Part shown: positions 60,074-64,000 of the stretch, in pieces | How positions within the stretch are numbered: position 1 is the stretch's first letter | Layout of the letters: each line of letters begins with the position of its first letter | Assembly: GCF_014207505.1 (NCBI RefSeq) | Contig: NZ_JACHGL010000007.1 | Location: 46,965 to 110,964, forward strand | Source of the DNA: Leuconostoc carnosum | Lineage (GTDB): Bacteria > Bacillota > Bacilli > Lactobacillales > Lactobacillaceae | Length of the DNA: 64,000 bases | Direction of reading: 5' to 3' | Notes under the pieces: model-generated | Told to the model about the DNA's origin: nothing | Databases searched by the model: none | What the model saw: only the letters and a program-made list of their open reading frames with translations | Position numbers and translations under genes: made by a program

Positions 60074-60865
60074 CTAACGTCTTTTTTCATAAGCGACTTC
60101 AACTTTTAGACTGTATGGCCCCTCAGTTTCAATCAGCTCTGTCCGTGTTGCTGTATGACCAATACCTCCATTGAGGACAACTGATGCTAGTGCAAGATGA
60201 TATTTCTCCATCGCCTGTCGAGCTGGTACCATGCCAACCATGCTCAATGTCGCTAACTCACGTGCTTGCAATTGGTTAACACCCCCCATTATTTTTACCG
60301 TATTATCTGTTGTCACCATATCAAAATAAGGTAATAACGTGCCCGGATGGTTAGCAAAAATAATATCATGCTGTGCTATAATATGACGCTGTGCTTGCGT
60401 TCCAAGATGTCCATAATTAGTGCTCATCAATCCTAATTGCTCTAATTCAGTTGCTAAAAGGTCCATATTAGCCTGTTGTGTAGCGTTGGTATCGACTACA
60501 CCTGGCATAACATCTTGACGCTCATAAAGCCCATTAGCTGGCATAATAACTGTCTGCTGCTGTGTTTCTTCTTCAATATGGGGGCCTCCTAACAATTTTT
60601 CAATATACGGTGACACATCCCACTTTGTAACTGATTTTGTAAAATAATACAAAATATTTAAAAAGACAAAATATAATAACAGTATAAACACGCCAGCAAT
60701 CAACGTGCCACGTAACCAACGCCCGTTGGCGAAGAAGCGATATGCCAAATACAATAGGTACCACACACCTATGGCGCTAACAACTGTATAAATACGCCCT
60801 TTTGTCTTTGAATTAGTGGTAAAATAACCAAGATAATGGTTTATCAGATCAAGAATTGTTAACAT
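60074..60865 (-). CDS. DUF6681-like membrane protein
   Basis: A 263-residue protein with two membrane helices (about 28-46 and 53-76) and a cytoplasmic or external soluble domain of about 180 residues. The soluble part shows SVVLNGGIGHTATRTELIETEGPYSLKVEVAYEKRR at the end. It resembles the uncharacterised DUF6681 family of Leuconostoc and lactobacilli. Its ATG overlaps the stop of the Ser-rich membrane protein (TAATG), so the two form a pair. No enzymatic motif is visible. Confidence 0.65.
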   Translation of the reverse strand: MLTILDLINHYLGYFTTNSKTKGRIYTVVSAIGVWYLLYLAYRFFANGRWLRGTLIAGVFILLLYFVFLNILYYFTKSVTKWDVSPYIEKLLGGPHIEEETQQQTVIMPANGLYERQDVMPGVVDTNATQQANMDLLATELEQLGLMSTNYGHLGTQAQRHIIAQHDIIFANHPGTLLPYFDMVTTDNTVKIMGGVNQLQARELATLSMVGMVPARQAMEKYHLALASVVLNGGIGHTATRTELIETEGPYSLKVEVAYEKRR

Positions 60866-61293
60866 TATTGTGTTTCCTCCGAACTACTGGTGGCACTATT
60901 TTGTGAAACAGCTGAGGATGTATTAGCGCTTGATGTACTGCCATCTTTATTTTCTTGTTGTCCACTGCTAGCATTAGACGCAGATGATGAACTTACAGAA
61001 GAAGATGATGCATCACTGTCACTCGTTGTTGTTGCCGCTGATGACTCTGACGTTGATTCTGAAGACGCATCTGATGTACTATTACTACTACTCGACTTAT
61101 CCACCATCTTTGAACTACTTGTTTGAGAATCGCTTTCTGAAGGCATTACACTACTTTGTTCTGGTGGTCTTTTACCACCTTCATTAGTTCCTGTCGCAAC
61201 ATTAACGGCTAAATTAGCCGCACTAATGGCAATAATAAATGAAACAATTGCTGAAGGTATTAAAAATGGGGGTGTTCGATATTTTTTTGCCAT
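60865..61293 (-). CDS. Ser-rich membrane-anchored protein
   Basis: A 142-residue protein: an N-terminal cytoplasmic KKYRTPPF, one membrane helix (about 11-33) and a long tail (about 45-142) composed mostly of Ser with Thr, Ala, Asp and Glu. Such a disordered Ser-rich tail is typical of envelope proteins that may be glycosylated or span the wall. No domain. Co-translated with the DUF6681-like gene downstream. Confidence 0.7.
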   Translation of the reverse strand: MAKKYRTPPFLIPSAIVSFIIAISAANLAVNVATGTNEGGKRPPEQSSVMPSESDSQTSSSKMVDKSSSSNSTSDASSESTSESSAATTTSDSDASSSSVSSSSASNASSGQQENKDGSTSSANTSSAVSQNSATSSSEETQ

Positions 61294-61565
61294 GATTTCT
61301 CCAAAAGATTATTCGGCCATACATGATACAGCCCGAATTGCATAATTCTATTTTACTCGTTTGATATTATATCTGTATAAAAATGTCTTTAGAAAACGAA
61401 AACCCACAATTACTTGTGGGCGGACATTTTATAAAATGTTTTAGGAGATTTTATTTTAGGGAGATTGAGATTGGAGAGAAGTCCGTTGATTCGTTGTTTG
61501 ATATCAACACTTGTTGATGTATATAATATAATTAATTGAAATTAAATGGAGATTAAATACAAAAT
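61294..61565 (+). other. Leader region of the HAD gene with two inverted repeats
   Basis: No gene is seen. CCCACAA-TTAC-TTGTGGG (61403-61420) and the palindrome ACATTTTATAAAATGT (61424-61439) stand side by side about 130 bases before the HAD gene, followed by a purine-rich repeat (GGGAGATTGAGATTGGAGAG near 61460). A TATAAT is at about 61524. They could form a leader structure. Confidence 0.4.
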
Positions 61566-62339
61566 ATGAAAAAATACAAAGCTTATTTCATTGATTTAGA
61601 TGGTACAATTTATCGTGGTAAAACAAAATACCCTAGTGGCAAACGATTTATTGATCGTTTAAAAAAAGAAAATATACCTTACTTATTTGTTACGAATAAT
61701 TCTACTAAAAGCCCTGCTGATGTCGCGGCCAATTTAACGACTAATCATGATATCACCACTACTCCAGATCAAATATACACTAGTGCGCTGGCAACAGCTG
61801 ATTATTTGATAACTATCCTACCACCACATGCTAAAATATATGTCATTGGTGAGCCTGGATTATGCGAAGCCTTATTAAACGCAGGCTTTAATTTATCATC
61901 TGATACAGATGTACAAGCAGTCATTGTTGGTTTAGATCGTGATATTAACTACGAAAAACTAACAGTCGCCACATTAGCGATTAACGCCGGTGCAAAATTT
62001 ATCGCCACAAACCGTGATACAAATTTGCCAACAGAACGTGGTATGACTCCTGGAGCTGGCGCCTTAATTGCTGCCGTTCAAACAGCGACACAAACCACCC
62101 CAATAGTCATTGCAAAACCCGAATCTCCTATTATGACTGGTGCCTTAAAGCGTATGAATTTGCAAAAAATAGACGTTATCATGGTTGGCGACAACTATAA
62201 TACAGATATTCTGGCAGGCATTAATAATGATATTGACACGCTATTGGTTTATTCTGGTGTCTCAACACATGAACAAATTCAAAATACCTCTGTTAAACCT
62301 ACCCACGAAGTAGAAACACTTGATGATTGGCAATTATAA
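61566..62339 (+). CDS. NagD/YutF-type HAD phosphatase
   Basis: A 257-residue haloacid-dehalogenase phosphatase of the TIGR01457 (NagD-like) group. Motif I DLDGTIYRG (about residues 10-18), motif II FVTNNST (41-47), motif III in IAKPESP and motif IV VMVGDNYNTDI. They dephosphorylate small phosphoesters such as sugar phosphates or nucleotides; substrate here not known. GGAG lies about 14 bases upstream of the ATG, a rather long spacing. The stop overlaps the terminator. Confidence 0.9.
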   Translation: MKKYKAYFIDLDGTIYRGKTKYPSGKRFIDRLKKENIPYLFVTNNSTKSPADVAANLTTNHDITTTPDQIYTSALATADYLITILPPHAKIYVIGEPGLCEALLNAGFNLSSDTDVQAVIVGLDRDINYEKLTVATLAINAGAKFIATNRDTNLPTERGMTPGAGALIAAVQTATQTTPIVIAKPESPIMTGALKRMNLQKIDVIMVGDNYNTDILAGINNDIDTLLVYSGVSTHEQIQNTSVKPTHEVETLDDWQL

Positions 62340-62395
62340 AATAGCAAAAACCCATTGGTGGTATAAAAATACCACCAATGGGTTTTTGCTATTTT
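62338..62395. terminator. Long bidirectional terminator
   Basis: Perfect 26-bp arms (62338-62363 with 62370-62395), containing AGCAAAAACCCATTGGTGG, 6-base loop. It ends the HAD gene on + and the MFS gene on minus. Confidence 0.88.
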
Positions 62396-62415
62396 TTATT
62401 TTAAATGATAGACAT

Positions 62416-63609
62416 TTAGGCTAATTTTTTAGCAGGTTGTGAACTCTTTTTACCTGACTTATAGAAAAGAAGATAAAGAATTGCAGATACTACTGGAATT
62501 GCTGCTGCAATAAAGTATAATCCTCTAAATGAAACTTGTCCGTGCAATGCACCAAAGACATATGGTCCTACACCTAAACCAAGATCCAAACCGATGAAGT
62601 AGGTTGACAGCGCAATACCAATTCGATGACTAGATACCAATTTCAAAGTAACTGCCTGTCCATTGGACATAAATGTACCATATCCCAAACCAATAAATGC
62701 ACCTGATACTAATAACATTAATCCATTCGTGGTCAATCCTAGCACGATTAAACCAAGTGTCAAGAAAATGTAACTCGGATACATCACATAGTTTTCACCA
62801 TAGCGATCAAAGATGCGACCAGACATAGGGCGTGTTACCGTCACTATACCAGCATAAACTACGAAGAAGAATGAACTAATCGATACAAGATTTATGCTTT
62901 GTGCATATGATGCTAAGAAAGATAGAACACTTGAATATGAGAGCCCCATCAAAAATCCAATGAAAGCAATCAATAATACTTTATATTCAATAAAACTTGA
63001 AACTTTCCAAGACTTTAATTCTGCTAAATGTTCTGCAGTTAATTTTACATTATTAATTTGAATAGCAAACAGCGCAATCATTGACAAAGCAATCATAGCA
63101 ACTGATAGCAACACAATAAAGTGGAAACTCGTCATATTTAACAACAGTAAACCAATAAACGGTCCGATAGCTGCAGCTAAACTCGTACTTAATCCGTAAT
63201 AGTTAATACCTTCACCTTTACGATTTTCAGGAATAAATTCGGTAACAATAGCATTTAATGCTGTTGATGTCATTCCATACGCAAATCCGTTTAATAAACG
63301 AACAATATCTAAGGTACCTATAGTTGGTATTGTTAAGTAAGCAATTGTAGTAATTAAATAAAAAATCACTCCCCAACGTGCTACGCGTTTTCGTCCGATT
63401 AATTCTAGTTCTTTTCCCATAATTAATCGTGCTAGCAGGGTACCAATAATGTAAATTCCTGATGCCATTCCAGCTTGTCCAAAACTCGCATGTAATTCAT
63501 TGTGTGCAATGACAGCAATAATAACCATCATTAGATAATACACAAGATACACAATAAAGTTAATAATCGTAATTGTAATAAAACCTTTATTAAATAATTT
63601 GTCTTCCAT
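62416..63609 (-). CDS. MFS transporter (efflux type)
   Basis: A 397-residue major facilitator with twelve helices. The loop 2-3 motif is GKELELIGRKRVARWG (residues about 65-80), and LNAIVTEFIPENRKGEGINYYGL near 118-140 is typical of drug-efflux and sugar-efflux MFS of low-GC Gram-positive bacteria. No regulator gene is adjacent. Only a weak ribosome site (GAGAATGG) precedes the ATG. Substrate unknown. Confidence 0.83.
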   Translation of the reverse strand: MEDKLFNKGFITITIINFIVYLVYYLMMVIIAVIAHNELHASFGQAGMASGIYIIGTLLARLIMGKELELIGRKRVARWGVIFYLITTIAYLTIPTIGTLDIVRLLNGFAYGMTSTALNAIVTEFIPENRKGEGINYYGLSTSLAAAIGPFIGLLLLNMTSFHFIVLLSVAMIALSMIALFAIQINNVKLTAEHLAELKSWKVSSFIEYKVLLIAFIGFLMGLSYSSVLSFLASYAQSINLVSISSFFFVVYAGIVTVTRPMSGRIFDRYGENYVMYPSYIFLTLGLIVLGLTTNGLMLLVSGAFIGLGYGTFMSNGQAVTLKLVSSHRIGIALSTYFIGLDLGLGVGPYVFGALHGQVSFRGLYFIAAAIPVVSAILYLLFYKSGKKSSQPAKKLA

Positions 63610-63915
63610 AAGTCCATTCTCAATTTTTCACCGACACAACATTTTTTTCAAGAAAATATTGCTACGTGGGTGATGGGGACAATCTTAATACGGTCTTTAC
63701 GCTATCCATTTTCAGAAACCTTCATTCATTTTTGCACTATTCTTTACACAAACAATTGTAAATAAAAAACGGCTGTTCTTAGAGTACCACTTTTTCACAA
63801 GCAGCGCAAAAAAATTTCACAATCTCATTTAATTGTAAAGTACGTTGACAACTAGGAGTTAATCAATAGACAATTAAATAAATAGTTAGTGAAATGTCAT
63901 TTTCAAAGACAAAAA
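63610..63915. other. Gene-free region before the MFS transporter
   Basis: No gene. The sequence AATTGTAAA occurs twice (63754-63762 and near 63832), once within TTTACA-n8-TGTAAA (63743-63762), a possible operator; AT-rich elsewhere. The MFS promoter must lie in the left part of it, but no clean -35/-10 pair was found. Confidence 0.35.
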
Positions 63916-63941
63916 AAGCAAGGCACTCACGTGACTTGCTT
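63916..63941 (-). terminator. Terminator of the tRNA-Ile transcript
   Basis: AAGCAAG/CTTGCTT with an inner CAC/GTG forms a stem with one mismatch, followed by TTTTTTT on the minus strand, 7 bases after the tRNA 3' end. Confidence 0.8.
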
Positions 63942-63948
63942 CATCTGA

Positions 63949-64000
63949 TGGGCCTGACAGGACTCGAACCTGTGACCCCTGCGTTATCAACACAGTGCTC
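63949..64000 (-). tRNA. tRNA-Ile (anticodon GAT), partial
   Basis: The 3' two-thirds of the tRNA is seen on the minus strand: anticodon stem CTGTG/CGCAG around TTGATAA (anticodon GAT), variable loop, T-arm ACAGG-TTCGAGT-CCTGT and 3' acceptor CAGGCCC with discriminator A. The 5' end is outside the window; it may be part of an rRNA or tRNA cluster. Confidence 0.9.

Overview
The window looks like chromosomal DNA of a low-GC lactic acid bacterium, most likely Leuconostoc or a close relative (inference). The grounds are an AT-rich sequence with strong Gram-positive Shine-Dalgarno sites, an opp-pepO peptide-uptake locus, a single large AdhE typical of heterofermentative lactobacilli, lipoteichoic acid synthase, CcpA-type cre sites and lysine and tetrahydrofolate riboswitches. 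No IS element, phage module or CRISPR array is visible. Both window edges cut genes: a fumarase/aspartase-family lyase at the left and tRNA-Ile at the right.

Layout. 1-12.5 kb: end of an aspartase-like gene, tRNA-Gln and tRNA-Tyr, a TauE-type permease, the oppABCDF-pepO peptide system and a polar amino-acid ABC importer. 12.7-19.8 kb: a lysine-riboswitch transcription unit alr-asd that appears to continue into a DUF218 membrane protein and a heterodimeric ABC exporter. 20-22.5 kb: a BirA-controlled biotin unit (bioY-CHY zinc finger-birA-bioY) behind a perfect palindromic operator. 22.5-28.1 kb is the accessory-looking part: two XRE regulators with membrane segments, a plasmid-type DUF536 protein, a roughly 500-nt untranslated stretch behind a strong cre-overlapped promoter (candidate structured RNA), a RibD/DHFR-like protein, an organophosphate transporter behind a cre site, and a decayed LPxTG adhesin. 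28.2-33.2 kb: a CcpA-regulated sugar cluster (FucP-type permease, DUF4432 epimerase, FGGY kinase, SorC regulator).

33.3-45.5 kb: an ABC-F protein, an Rgg-type regulator divergent from an MFS pump, a VOC protein, a ClC channel, a YhgE/Pip membrane protein with an Rrf2 regulator, and adhE. 45.8-51.2 kb: the fused remnant of an HTH-ABC ATPase and its permease, small membrane proteins, folT behind a tetrahydrofolate riboswitch, and menE-menG. 51.3-64 kb: copY-copB behind a cop box, an aquaporin, a pseudouridine synthase overlapping a MerR gene, a GT4 glycosyltransferase, ltaS, a GNAT enzyme, an envelope pair (DUF6681-like plus Ser-rich protein), a NagD-type phosphatase and an MFS permease.

Common themes are nutrient scavenging (peptides, amino acids, biotin, folate, sugar phosphates), envelope building, fermentative redox balance (AdhE) and catabolite control: five clear or probable cre sites occur at 25.1, 26.2, 33.2 and 45.6 kb. 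Several promoters (copY, ltaS, GNAT, VOC) place the predicted transcript start on or within a few bases of the ATG, with no Shine-Dalgarno sequence, suggesting leaderless mRNAs.
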